Of a DNA stretch of 64,000 bases, positions 27,327-40,200 are shown piece by piece. Position 1 is the stretch's first letter. Each line of letters begins with the position of its first letter. The DNA is taken from the NCBI GenBank assembly GCA_008933995.1, contig WARS01000016.1, forward strand, positions 11,341,848 through 11,405,847, given 5' to 3'. Under the pieces are notes generated by a model, which saw nothing but the letters and a program-made list of their open reading frames with translations, was not told the DNA's origin and searched no databases. A program made the position numbers and the translations under genes. The DNA comes from Datnioides undecimradiatus. Taxonomy: Eukaryota > Chordata > Actinopteri > Lobotiformes > Datnioididae.

Positions 27327-29942
27327 GAGACAGTAAGAAACACACAGCAGTTAAACAGAACCTAAAGATCTTGTTTTTGCTTTCTCCAGCAATGGAGGCG
27401 TGCTCCAGGCTGTGGTCAGCTGTGGTCACTGTGACATCACTGCTTGGTGTGGTTATGGGTGTGGTGAGCACACTTATAACACCAAACCACATCCACTATG
27501 AGAGGGCACAGGTGCAACAAACTTGAAACTTTCAACCAGGGGTCAGTGCAATTGTGCTTTTCAGCCTGGTGTTTAAAGTAAACTAAGCAGAAGGGAGCTG
27601 ACATATTGCTAAGCCTCATCCCTTAGTTACTGTTACATGCTTGTTAAACGTCTCATTCCAGACGGTAATTTCTGAAAGTTTCTCTGTGTCAAAAGTTTTC
27701 AGCTGACAGCTGTAGATTTTGTTGGTCAGAGGCTAGCTCGCTTTAGTTAATGCTAGCGCAAACATTCAGTTGGCTGAAAACTGAATGGTCCCCCACTGAC
27801 TTCCCGCTTACTTGAGCATAAATGCTTTTTATTTTAAAGGCCTAAATAAAAATAGAAAGCACCACTAATCACAACACTTAAACAAAAACAAAGTTGGATG
27901 GACCTAAGTATTTATGATTAGTTTTCACGACAGAAACTTTGACCTGAAATGCAGGAAAACAATAGATTTCCTATGCCCACGTTAGTAACTGTTCTCTGTT
28001 TACAGGCCCAGCACACCCATACACTTTTCATTGTAGCTAATTTGATTTCTGCCCTGGTAAATGTTGGGCAGTGTTTCGCTAGGTTTAAGTCACCAAACTT
28101 GAACATGAATAGATATGAATCATAAACGAGTTGTTGAAATTCCCCTGCCTGAATGGGTGTAACAAATGTGACAAGAGAGTCAGAGAGAATAGATGTGTAA
28201 GGGTTATTCCCAGTAAGAACAGTGCCAGGACCTGTAATAATCACACCTGTACTTTTCCTGCTCATACATGCCCCAATATCTGCTGTGAAATATCTGATTA
28301 TTATCATACAAAACACATTTCCGGTCCTCTGCATTAGCAAACAATGACATTTAGCCTATTCCTCTCTTTTTTGCAGTTAATGGATTTTCAACATGAGAAA
28401 AATGGAAAAAAAAATCCCATCTGCAAGTCAGTCAAGTAGAGCAGTCAACTAGCCAACCCATGACTGCTCTTCAACCTTTGACCCTTCTATAAGGACATGA
28501 CATCGCACAGGACACAAGTATTAATACATTTTACTGTTATGGCATTTTATTAATGGACATCCTTCGAAACCACCACCGGGTGGCTGCACACTGTATTTGG
28601 ACATAATGATACAAGCATATTGATGACATTTTTTTTGTTTGTTTTTTAAGATGTTTTGGTATGCATTTTAAATATAAAATAGAGATGTTTAAAAATCTAC
28701 TTCTGTAACCTCTCCCAAAACCTAGTTCTGTATTTTTATGTGTATTTATGTGTGTGCAATACAAAAACATTTGGAAGATCAGAATGTTAAAATTGAGCTT
28801 GCTTTAGTTCTGGTGATGTATATACATTGTGATTGTTGATAAAAACAAAAACAAACATTGAAATTGCTATTCTTGCTATCAGAGGAATTAAGAGTTTACG
28901 TAAAATCCAGTTTATGAGCTACATTTATGTTTGCTATGAGCTAAGTCATACTGTTTGAATTGTCCGATTTCAACCTATAATACTAATTTAAATGTAAAGA
29001 AAAGCAGAGCAGCTTACACTTTGCATTGAGATATGTTTGCCTTTATATCAGTGAAATAAGAAATAAGAGAATGTAGCATATATGTAATATATGAAAACTC
29101 AAGACTATTGTGTAGTGCATGGGGGGTATTGTAAGTAAGATCATATGAAACTATAATATCTTCTGTTTGATTTGTGAATTACTGACTTGTTTGTTTGCAT
29201 TCGTTAATGTTGTGCATCCATCCTGTCCCAAATGTTTCTAATGTCCTCCAGTATCATGGAACTGTTGTAAAAACAATAACACAGTTATGGTTAACATACA
29301 GCATAAATATCAAAACCTCATATCTACGGGGAGGAAAACTAAACTCCTGGTTGCCTAAGCACCCCTTACATTTTGTATTAAAATGAGAAGAAAACAAGCT
29401 CATTTTTCATAATGTTTGTACTTGTATTGTATGTGGGGTTCTGTTGTCATTTTATTCCTGTCATTTCCAGTGTGTTACTCTGCCAATTGCACAGAGAAGG
29501 TGGAGATGATGAATCTGGAGAAAAGGCACTGTAGTCTTAACCTTCAGTCAGGTTAGGTGTTAACCTGATGGTTGGGCTCATAAGTCTGGAGGCGTCGTAA
29601 AAACACTGGATTCAAGAAGATTGCAGTCAGACAAGAGGATGGTAGGCAGTGGTGAAGGAGCCAAAAGAGAGCTGGACTGTAATAAATGTTGGGATGTCTT
29701 CCTTGATTAGTGCTTCTACCAGCCAGTGGTCTGCTTACCACTGCAGGGCAAAGCCAGTGTCTTCGTCATCCTTACTGTTTGCTCTTTTCAATTGGTTGGT
29801 CTCTTCTTTTTTTAAGGGGAAAATATGATACATTTCTTTTAACAAAACGTATGATGTCAATGCAATGCACCACTCCTTATATGGTGTGTACCTGTTGCCA
29901 GCACGGCAATGGATGGCTTAACATGTTTAAGAAATAAATAAA
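27327..29942 (+). other. camk2d: Probable camk2d 3' UTR with overlapping poly(A) signals near its end
   Basis: This follows the camk2d stop codon and has no convincing coding frame. It is AT-rich. Overlapping AATAAA hexamers at 29,933-29,938 and 29,937-29,942 are the best candidate cleavage signal. An earlier AATAAA occurs near 27,845, so a short 3' UTR is also possible. The end is inferred, not seen. Confidence 0.4.
27390..27501 (+). CDS. camk2d: Candidate alternative last exon of camk2d (37-residue tail)
   Basis: Pyrimidine-rich acceptor TGCTTTCTCCAG precedes 27,390. If the upstream exon is spliced at GTAAGA inside its final codon (CA|GTAAGA), the joined frame stays open for 37 codons (HNGGVLQAVVSCGHC and so on) to TGA at 27,499-27,501. 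Mammalian CAMK2D also has isoforms with an alternative C-terminal extension from an extra 3' exon, but this peptide does not resemble that tail. The Cys/Gly-rich composition is odd for a hub extension, so this may be chance openness in the 3' UTR. Confidence 0.3.
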
Positions 29943-30416
29943 TCAGCTAAAAGGTGTGATAATGAATGAGTTATAACTTGTTTTGTTATCTCTCTCTCTC
30001 TCCATCCATCCATCCATCCATCCATCCATCCATTCATGAATGCCATGCCCGTTTTCATACCAACTGACATTTTTTTCTAAATGTGTGTTTGAGAGTTTGA
30101 GCGTAAGAATAAATGTGGTACATCTGGATTTATGGAAACGTTGACCAGGCTGGCTCGAAATTACATGGATTATAATACACTGGGTTATTTTAAGACTGTG
30201 ATTCCTATATTACCTCCACAGTCCAGCTGGGGGCAGCAGCCCCTGCAGTTAGGTTGATCAAACAAAACAAACAAACAAAAAAAGATTATTCACACACACA
30301 CACACACACATATAAATATTTGAATAGAGAGAGAGGTTTTTCTACGGTATACATTGTAGTACTGTAGGTGAAAATCAACTGTACAAATTCACAAGAACAC
30401 TATTAATCTGTAGACT
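29943..30416. other. Short interval between convergent camk2d and ank2 transcripts
   Basis: Non-coding. It holds a (CATC)n tract at about 30,001-30,035 and a short CA tract near 30,292-30,310. The boundaries rest on candidate poly(A) signals on both strands, so the transcripts could abut or overlap. Confidence 0.35.
30001..30035. repeat. (CATC)n microsatellite between the convergent genes
   Basis: About eight tandem CATC units just beyond the camk2d poly(A) signals. Confidence 0.9.
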
Positions 30417-32276
30417 TTTATTCTCTATCAGCCATGGACACACTGCAGCCATTTTTTGTCTTTTTGAATTTTGATACAGTAATACATGCCCTTATATTTA
30501 TATATGCATTTTATATGTATATAACTGTTATCACAGAAAAGGGATGCTGATCATTTAAATTAAAAGCATACCTGTCACAGTGAACCTCCACTAGTTTGCA
30601 TTTTACATTTTTCTAAATCACAAAGTAAACAGTGATAGTGAAATAAATACATTACATGTTGTGGATACATACAGTAGCAATGCTCAGAGCTGTGAATAAT
30701 GGTATATTTGAGCTCTTAACCTGCCTCATTATGTGTGTGACTGGTGTAACAATAACTTGTATTAATCATCTGTCCTGTCAAAATGAGACTCTCTGTGGCT
30801 GAGATATATTGTACCTCTCATATTCCTGTGCACAAATGGCATGGAGGTGTTTCCTCCTGACATTCAGAAGTGCAAATATGGTTTGTGTAAAATAAATCCC
30901 CCTTTTCTTTGCAGACAGAACCTGGTGCACACGCTTTTACTACAGTCACAGACTCATTTACTCACAAACACACACCACACCAAATTGCCAACACCTGGTC
31001 CGACACTTTCCCATTCAAAAGATTAACTAATAAAAAGTTTCAAATGGTAAGTAAAGCAGGAACACCTGACAAATGTCCAACAGCTGTGATGAGCTTATTG
31101 TCCAGTACCAAATTCTGAAGAAATTCTTGATTAAGAGAAGCCTCATTGACATTCAAACAATGATGAAATAAGTTATCTATACTTAGTAGTAAACTAAACC
31201 CAAATTAAAAAATAAACAAGCTCTGAAATAAGACATCATCAAACAATAGTTTAAAATTAGCTTAAAATAATTCTGATAAAACCCTCTTTTAACATACTGC
31301 TGTATTTACCTCAGACCATGCATGAACACACTGAAATATACAGTACCTACAGTACAACCTCACTCTTGCACTCACCATTCATACAGTATGAGTTAAGGTC
31401 AACAACTTAAGGGAAAAAAAATGCCAAACAACTAATTAAATTAAACACAACACATGAAGAAAGACACGCACACAGAAGGAAAAGAGAGGCAGAAGGGCAA
31501 TCCATAGAACTACAAAGCAGTCAAAGCTAGGATCATAATGACAGATGTTGATTAGTCATGCCTGCTCTACTTCACATGAGTGATTATTAATTCCTAGGCT
31601 ACTGATGTCAGTTATGTCTAGATTATAGATAATATATAATTTCCCAAGACAGATTACACATAGCCTACACAAAACACAGCAGCAGCAGTTAAATTCAGTG
31701 TCGATACAGTCTGGTTTTCTCTGTGACATCTTGATCACCTGAATCAAAACAGCGAAGAGGCTAGTACAGTGAGTGAGACAGTTTTTACGTAACGAATATC
31801 TATGAAAGTTGTGAGAGGCAGTGCAGTGTGAGATACTGTCTTTCAGTCCAAGCATCTACTCAGAGAGTAGTAGCAGTATTTTGCAGGTAAAGTGTTCTTT
31901 ACCTTCAGTTTGTGAGTTAGTTGATGTGAAAAGTATTCCTGTTTTCTTTTGTTGCTCTACCACAGCATCAAGACAAAAATATCAAAGACAATTCTGACAT
32001 GAAAAGTAAAGATAATCAGGAAAACAACAGAAGGCTTTCTTTGGTCACAAAAAGGCAAAACAACATAAGAACATGAAAATAAAACCATAAATACATTGTA
32101 CAAGCCAGGGAAGAAAACTCTGAATTGTGAACAAAAGGTCATCCTCCAGGACTTAAATGGGAAGACTGTGGTAGTTTTGAGGTGCACACTGGGTTTGCAT
32201 GTGGTTATGCATAGGATTAGGGGCAGACTTTAGCATGAGCAGAGCCAGTGAGTTGGTGCGAGTGTTACACATTCTT
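30417..32276 (-). other. ank2: Probable ank2 3' UTR with candidate poly(A) signal
   Basis: It lies downstream of the ank2 stop (minus strand). No coding exon is seen. TTTATT on the + strand at 30,417-30,422 reads AATAAA on the minus strand and is a plausible end. Other AT-rich matches exist, so the true cleavage site is uncertain. Confidence 0.35.
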
Positions 32277-32484
32277 CTACTCTTCCTCCTCCTCTTCGTC
32301 CTCATCATTGTCCTCCTTTTCCTCTTTGTAGTAGCGGTGAAAGAGCTGGTGGAGATGTTGCTGGAGATCACATGGGTTTGATCCTTTTCTAGGGTTGTCC
32401 ACATGCTCTAGAAGGACTTGTTTGCGCTGCCCAACTCCCTTCACCACTGTTCGTTTGAGGGTGTGACGTTTACGCATGTGGGCC
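32277..32484 (-). CDS. ank2: ank2 last coding exon ([20 protein letters not shown] to acidic end and stop)
   Basis: It starts after acceptor CGATCTCTAG and ends with TAG at 32,277-32,279. It encodes [53 protein letters not shown] and an acidic tail ([11 protein letters not shown]). As I recall, other vertebrate ankyrins end with a related HMRK, RTVVK, LEHLED and DDLQQ-LLRH pattern, so this is the genuine ankyrin C-terminus. The Glu run comes from a (GAG)n-like tract. Confidence 0.92.
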
Positions 32485-33018
32485 CTAGAGATCGAGGAAG
32501 GAGTGGATGGAAGCATGCAAAGAAAGACAGGTCAGCAACCTCTGAAAATCACACCTGAGGATCTGTGTAAATTTAAAAATAGGAACATGCTGATGCACTT
32601 TTAAGATATGTTATGGGAGAGAGGTACACTCAGCAATCAAATCATGCTTTAAAATATAGCATACAATTGTGGTCACATGCACAGCAACTCCATTACAGCA
32701 GAAACCTAAAGATTTTGTTATATCGCTTCAATGATTAATTCCAGTGTGGTGACACATTCTTGACAAGTTAATACAAACTGACCCCCAACAGCTAAAGATC
32801 AGAGACAGTATCAAGTAGAAACCAACAGAAACACAAGTGTTATATCTTGTATATCCGTCAGTATCAGCCTCATTAGATACACAGATTGACTCAGCAGTTA
32901 ATAATAACATTAGCAAAAATTAGTCATTATTAGTAAAAGTAACAAACCTATGTATATCACCTGTGTGAGAAATCACACCCACAAACCACATAGTAGTCTC
33001 TCTCTCGCTCTCTCTCCT

Positions 33019-33084
<66 letters not shown>

Positions 33085-36000
33085 CCTGACCACAGTTCCA
33101 TCTTCTTTGACTGTTTCATTCTCTACCACATGAGGGAGCGCTGCTCTGCTTAAACCATTTATATAACCTAGTGCCTGGTGGCATGAAAGGGAAAAAACAG
33201 TATTCACATAATCAAATGATTTAATTGCATAAACTTGAGACTTGGTAGTTCTCCATATGCAGGTAAAACATTTTACTACACAAGGTTGAGCTAAAATATT
33301 CTTATATATGCACATTTCTAACACTAGGCATGAACAGCAGCCAAGTCAGGGTTAGTGTGAGAGTGATGTTGTTAAGGTGATTAACAAACCTGTTTGAAGT
33401 CGTCTTGGGCAGAGAGGAGGTCTAAAGCCAAAGATGGATCACCCTGGTGTGTCATGGTCCTTTCACCGTCTACCACTGTTGTCCTTTCTACACGACTGAC
33501 CTTACAACCTTCAGCTGTGTCTGACTTTGATGCTGAGCGACCCTCACATTCAGCAAATGTTACCTATAGGTCAGAAAATGACATCTGTCATCATTATATT
33601 TTATACATTGTTACACTGTAGTTTATAAATTACCACCAAAATAAACTTTGGCATGTGTGGTATTTTCTGTTAAAAAAGAGATTGATGATGACATTGAACA
33701 AAAACAATGTCCATATACCTCTGTGTGGTCTCCTTCACTCTTCAGTACAGTCCGCTTTATCACCTTAGAGTATCCATCTCCTGCTGCCATACTCATGGAC
33801 ACTTGGGGATCTCCTTCTAGTGACACCTGTTGGCATTCTACACCATCCGTGGAAACACACTTGCGAATAATTTTACGGGTGACCTGAGGAAGATTGCATG
33901 TGCAAAGACCATTGGGTGGTTAAACATTTATTTAAAGTAAATGGGAACAAACACTCCAATAGTCAGTCTTTTCTGTTTCTGAATAAAAGGGGGCAATAGT
34001 GTCACAAAGAACCTAGAAATGCTGCACAACTAACAATTTACTTAGCTAAGATTTACTGTCTGTTGTCACAACCAGTTTGAACACTTGTGCCATGTGACGT
34101 GTGCATGTGAGCTTGTATAGAATTTTGATTTACCTTCTTGACAACAATGTGTCCATTTTCATCCTTGTACTTTTCTTCCGTCTCTGTCTGAGCAGGGAGA
34201 TCAGGCATTTCATCAGCCTATGAGGGAAACAAGACAAATAATAATCAGGAATGCTAACAACAGTATAATTCTCCACTTGTTAGAGAAAACACAGGATACA
34301 TAATTTTTGGTAGTGATTCAGTGAGCGAATAGGGGCCTTGGGATACAGGAAAAAACTTGCATTCTCAGGGTAAAAAGATTACAATAGGTTGACAAATAAA
34401 CTGACAAAAAGTGCCCACACTCAAAAAACACTCAACATAGGTTTAGCCATCTGTGCAAATCAAGTGGCAGGATTCTTAAAAAACCCAAATTAATCTGCAA
34501 ACGCACATTTTTCACCCATTTTGACATGATGTTAGCCGGTAAACATTTTAACTTGGCAGTAGAGACCTAGTTTGGTTAAAGTTGCACTCTGGAAGTCATA
34601 CACCCCATGCTCATTTAATCCACCATCAATCATGCTGAATCAGATACCTGAATGAAAACTCTCCTTCGAACTATTCTGGTGGTCAAAAATTCATCATCTG
34701 AACTTTCTGACAATGATCCAAGGTCTGCGGTGATCTCCTGACCAAGTAACACAAACCCATTAAAATGTATTGAATAAAAATATACAAATACTAGGTTCGC
34801 AGCAAAGCAAGCAATAAGCAGAGTGATATGGTGCACTTTCCATTGATTTTTAGTATTTATTGTACAGTATCTTTCATATTTTGGAAAGTACAACATGGCA
34901 CTGTGATTCTGGAAATTGTTTGCAAAATATACCATGCTTTTACTTAATCAAAGAATTACTGTGCTTATTACTGATGTAAAGACACAAAAGCTTATGTTAT
35001 TACTGTGAGTGATACAGCTAATCACAGGCAGCAACGTGACATGCTGAGTCAACTGGTTAAATCTAAAAACCAGAACAAAATAAGGGTTATAAGGACTTTT
35101 AGATTCCATCCATGTGGCTATAGGGTTAGCAGTCATTCCTTTCTGAAGCAAATATAGTAATTAGTGAAGCTCAGCCCTGGGAAAAGCTTGCAGGCTAGGG
35201 TTGTTGACCAAATCTCATCTTACCCTTGTCAGATATTTATCAGTATCATCATATGCCCCAATTTCACAAACTGGAGGTGGTTGTGAAGCCTCACACAAGG
35301 TGAATTCTTCATCCGATGCTTCTGAATACTGCACTAATTCTTTATTCTCTTCATGTACATTATGAAGAGGCTCGTCGACAAAAAGAGCATCCTCATAATC
35401 CTCACTTCCAGAGGACAACAGGACTCTTTGATTCACCTTTTCTAGCTCTTTAGGATGGCTGAGATACTTGTCTGGTGGAGCTCCACTTGACCTAGAACTT
35501 GGATCAGGTTCTTCAGGCTCTGTCTCTGAGTAATCTGATGCAGCTTGTCTGCAGTCAAAGTAAGGCTCTGGGTCAGAGTATTCAAAGGTTGGGCTCTCTG
35601 CACCATTATGCACGACTTTTGAATATTCTGAAGGCATATGGGTATAGTTGATTGTGGAAGAGCAGCTCTCATATGCAGGTGGGATGCTGTATTCCTCATC
35701 AGAGGTTGAGGAAGCCAGCTCTGCTTTGGGTTTACCTGTATGCTGAGAGGCAAACCACTCAGAGTCTATTGGAGTCAAAGATTCTTCCGAATGCTGTCCA
35801 CTAGCATTTGGCCTATCTTCATCTGAGGATGTTTCCAAATTTCCAGTGGAGTTGTTCGGAATCAGTTCCTCAAAGCTAAAATGTCTTGTAGATGTAACTG
35901 TCACTGGAGTCAAATCAGAAGGAGATTGAGAAGAGACATCTTCGCTATGAGTGGCTTCAGCTGAGGTTGCCTCCCATGAATGCTGAAGTCTATCACTGGC

Positions 36001-37197
36001 ACTCTGTGTTGTTATTTCTTCTGTCACATTCCTTGAGTCATTTGACAATAATCCTGAATCTTCTTGACTTTGAAGAAGGTCATTTGTACAATCTTCAGCA
36101 TGAAGATTAGCTAGTTTTTCCAATGGTATGTCAGACTGACTTTTCTCAGCTACTCTGTGACTTGGCACAGGAGAATATGTCTCTGTGGCATTTTCATCAT
36201 AATTGCCGGACTGGGATACATCCAAAGAGAAACTTGAGTTTAGTGATGGTTCCATCTCGCCACAGAAAAATTGGGGAGATTCAGAAATTGAAAGGGACTC
36301 AGTGGGGGATGGAGAACCAACTTTACAATTACCAAGGCCTGATAGGATATTCATCTCAGAGGTTTTTGTTAGATCATGATTGGTTGGGAATGCTTCAGAT
36401 TCATCTTGAATCAATGTCTGTAAATGTTCAGGTCTGGTGACTGTTACATTGGTGTGGTTAGTATCTTTTGCAAGCTGTGCAACAGATGAAACACTGACTC
36501 TGGGGGTATTAACATCATCTGTAGGGCACTGATCTTCACCTGAGAGGCCTTCAAACTCGTAAGTTTGATCAACTTCAAGGCTTTCAACAATGGATTCTGA
36601 CAGAGGAAGGTCAAGTGTCTCTGGTCTAAACTTAAACTTCATCTCCTCCAGATCTGACAACAGCTGAGGGGACCCAGACCTTGGTCGTGGTAAAATGGAC
36701 TCTGACATGATGATCTGGTCATCTGTATTGTTTTGAGCTGTTTGGCAGAGTGAGTCTGGGGTCACTGAGCTTGGTTTAGCTAGTCCACAATTTTCACTTT
36801 GTATAGGGACTGACAGCTTTTCATTTCTTTCATGTGGTGAACTACTTTGATTGGTCAACATAATTTCAGATTGTGTTTTATTTGGGTCAAATGTGACTGG
36901 AATTGATAATTCTAGTTTTTCAGTGGAATGTGTGTTTGAATCATGTGCCATGGATGTTGTCTCGACTGGAAGGACCTGACTCTCTCCTAAAAGAGCATTT
37001 TTTTGTTTTGAAGATTCTGAAAGATTTGTCTTGAAAGATGTTGTTGATACCTGTAAGAAATGATACAATGGAGTAGGAAAAAATTATAAACAAATACGAC
37101 TTTCTTGTGGTCATGAAAATTAGAGTCAAATGAAGCATGCATTTGTAAAGGACAGGCATGTTTTTTTGGTGCCTCAAATTAGAAAGTTCACTTGGAG

Positions 37198-37248
<51 letters not shown>

Positions 37249-40200
37249 CTACATTATTAAAAGCAGTTCAGAAATGAACTTAGGTCAAAATCAGGAATTG
37301 TTGTAACGTGAAGGTAACCATTTGTCATTTTACTAGTTTCCAGTTCCCCTGTTATTTCACAAAGGCAGGAAGCTCTGCACATCCCATATAAATACTAAAT
37401 GCATTGATTTACAGTGTTTGTCACACTCAAATACTACTTTTGCCTGCTCCACTGCTGGTCTACTTCTTAAATTGCTTCACTGATATAATTCAACATTTGA
37501 AAAACATATTCTAATATGTTTGTAAAAATAATACATAACCACAAAAGATGAAAATGACACAAAAAACACAACCACCTAATGGTGTTGTGTCCTCTGCCAA
37601 AACATTTGAGATGACAAGAATGTGGTGGGGAATGTCTTGTTACTGAAATGAACTCTAAATCGCACTTCTTTAGTTATAGCTTCCACTAACACGTGTGTAT
37701 TAAGTGTCACGTTAGGAAACATGACAAGCATGATGTGTTTCGATAATTGTTATGAACATTAAGAGCATGTGCCTTACAGTCAGAATGGCAAACAGAACAG
37801 ACAGCACATGCCTCTAGTTGTAGCAAGTAAATGACTTGGTTAAAACTTCTATGGCTGTTAAACAACAGTCTAAATACCAGCTAGAAATTATTGTTACTGC
37901 AGTTGTTTGTAATTTAAAGAAAATGTGTGGCATGAACGTAACATAATTAAGGCATTTAAAACTCCTCAGGCTTGAAGACGTCAAGTCACGCAGTCCAATG
38001 ATATCACTAATTTCATTGATTAGCTCTTTCATCTACGTAGCTATGAGAGCATTCCAAGGACAAGAAGTCACTATGACTGGTCACTCTGCAATTGCCAGTT
38101 AGTTGTGCTTCACTGAAAGAACTTTTCTTTTGCTCAAATGCAAACATGCCACAGCAAGACAGTGAAGCCCTGGATTTGATTAGTGAAAGCTTCATCTACA
38201 TATGCACATACATCTAAAAACACTGCCGTGTTCATTACTTTTTAAAGCAAGACTGCATACACTGCTGAGCAAGAGCTTGCGCTATCTTACCAACATCAAG
38301 GAACTTTTGGTCGTGTCCTCACACATGGATTTTCTTTTCATGTTCTTGAAAAACAAATCTTGGGCATATATCATCTTTAATCGGGTTTCAGGGTCAGTCC
38401 ATTTATATTCATGTACAAGTTTCATAGTTCCTCTCTTTGTTTGTTCATGGAAAGCCTCCTCCAGCCAGACAGTATGATGACACTCAATTCTTTGTACAGA
38501 TGGCATGTGACTCAACTCATTGTAAAACTGGCTCATCTTATGTGGTCTGACCTGATCTAATGGAGGTTCACTCCTGTCCAGGGAAGAGGCTTGACAAAAA
38601 AAGACTGGTCATTTGTGGTAGAGGGGGCAGCTATGTGTCCTGACTCAATTGTCCTAGTAGATGGAATCAGAATTTCAGGATGTGAATCTGGATGATGTGG
38701 CTTCCCAATGCTAGCTGTCAAATCTTTTAATTTGTTTTGATCACAAGCCCTCTCTGACCATTTATTGATTGCATCTTCAAAGTAGTTAACCCCATCATAT
38801 TTTCCAATATAGACTGGATCATGTATGTGTGCAATTAACCTTCTAGGGACTGCTTTACATACAAGACTATTGTCTGTTATAACAGTCTGTTCTGGAAGAC
38901 TTTGTTCACGTGACAGCTGGCTTGAAGCTTCAGCTAAGTCTCCCATTGATTCATGAATTTGAAGTGTGGGTGGTCTTAACTCAGACAGCCAGTAATTAAG
39001 AAATGACTGTGTGTACTCATTATCAGATGGAAAATTGTTGAAGCACTCATCTAATTCACTGTCAAAGACGATGGTCTCAGGAGAATCTGGTCTGATTTCA
39101 TCAAAAAAAAAATCAATAAATGATTGACTATATTCTGTCCCTGGCATTACGGGCTCAGATGAAACAGATATGTTTTCTGACATATCCAGGTAAGAAAAAG
39201 GTTGACAGTTAAACAGGGAGATTTGTGAATCAGACGATAGGGCAGATACCTCATCCATTGAAACAACTGATTGTGGGGAAGGCGGTCTCTGGTCAGTAAA
39301 TAAGCAGAAAGAATATTCATCTTCGTCTGTTTGATGAAATATTTCAGTTTCAGATTTTGATATGCCAGAGTCACTCTGACAGGTTGGTGAAATGAGACTG
39401 GTGATGACAGCACTTGAGGACAAACACTCAGAAGTTTTATCTTGTGATGTGTTGTGAAAGTTTAAACATAAACTTGAAGTATGTTGCTCTGTAGTGGCTA
39501 TGATGCCATTATACTGTTGTGGTGTTATGAAATAAAAATATTTTCTTTTGTACATGGGATCCTGTACATGTGATATTAGTTTAGAGTAGAAAGGCTTGTG
39601 TGTCTCTATGCATTTCTTAGTATGTGATGAGGGGTAGGATGAAATGGATTCAGAAGGCTTAGCTTGAAGCTGAGGTAACTTATTCAAAGATGATGGGTTA
39701 GGATCAGTAAAAATGGTGTAGAGAGAAATATTATTATCAAACAAATGAGCTGATTCTATCAAACCAGGGGAATGGGGCCTGAGTTCACTTTGGGACGCCA
39801 CGGACTCGGGAGACTGCGGTCTTGGCGCTGTGACCCAATCGTCTGTGTCTGAGTGAGCGCATTCCTTGTCTGAGGGCAGTGACGCAGGCCAAAGAGGTCT
39901 CAACTCACGCGAGTCTGCGTGTTTTTCGTGTGTAACACCCCGCACAACATCTGCATATGTAAGTGGTCTAGCAAGTGAAAGCAGTGGGGATTTAGTTACA
40001 GTTACACTTGGGGGACTTTCTTCAGTCTGTGAGGCAAGAGAGTCTGGTGAATCTGGCCTGTGGTCCCCAAACAGTTCCTCCAGACAAAGGCTAGAATACT
40101 CAACGTCTGACAATGTTGAAAGAGGGGATGCTGGTCTACTGTGAGAGTATTGAAGATAATAGTTGCAGTGTTGGTTTGTCATTTGGCCATAGGTCGTGCC

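Noticed and set aside
32153..32404. Lys/Arg-rich minus-strand frame overlapping the last ank2 exon
   Set aside because: It is an alternative frame over the (GAG)n-like acidic tail; the ank2 frame is supported by splice phase and by family similarity.
38557..38580. TAG at 38,557 as the true C-terminus of ankyrin-2
   Set aside because: Downstream exons encode well-conserved ankyrin C-terminal sequence, and their phases close if one base is restored upstream. An isoform ending here cannot be excluded.
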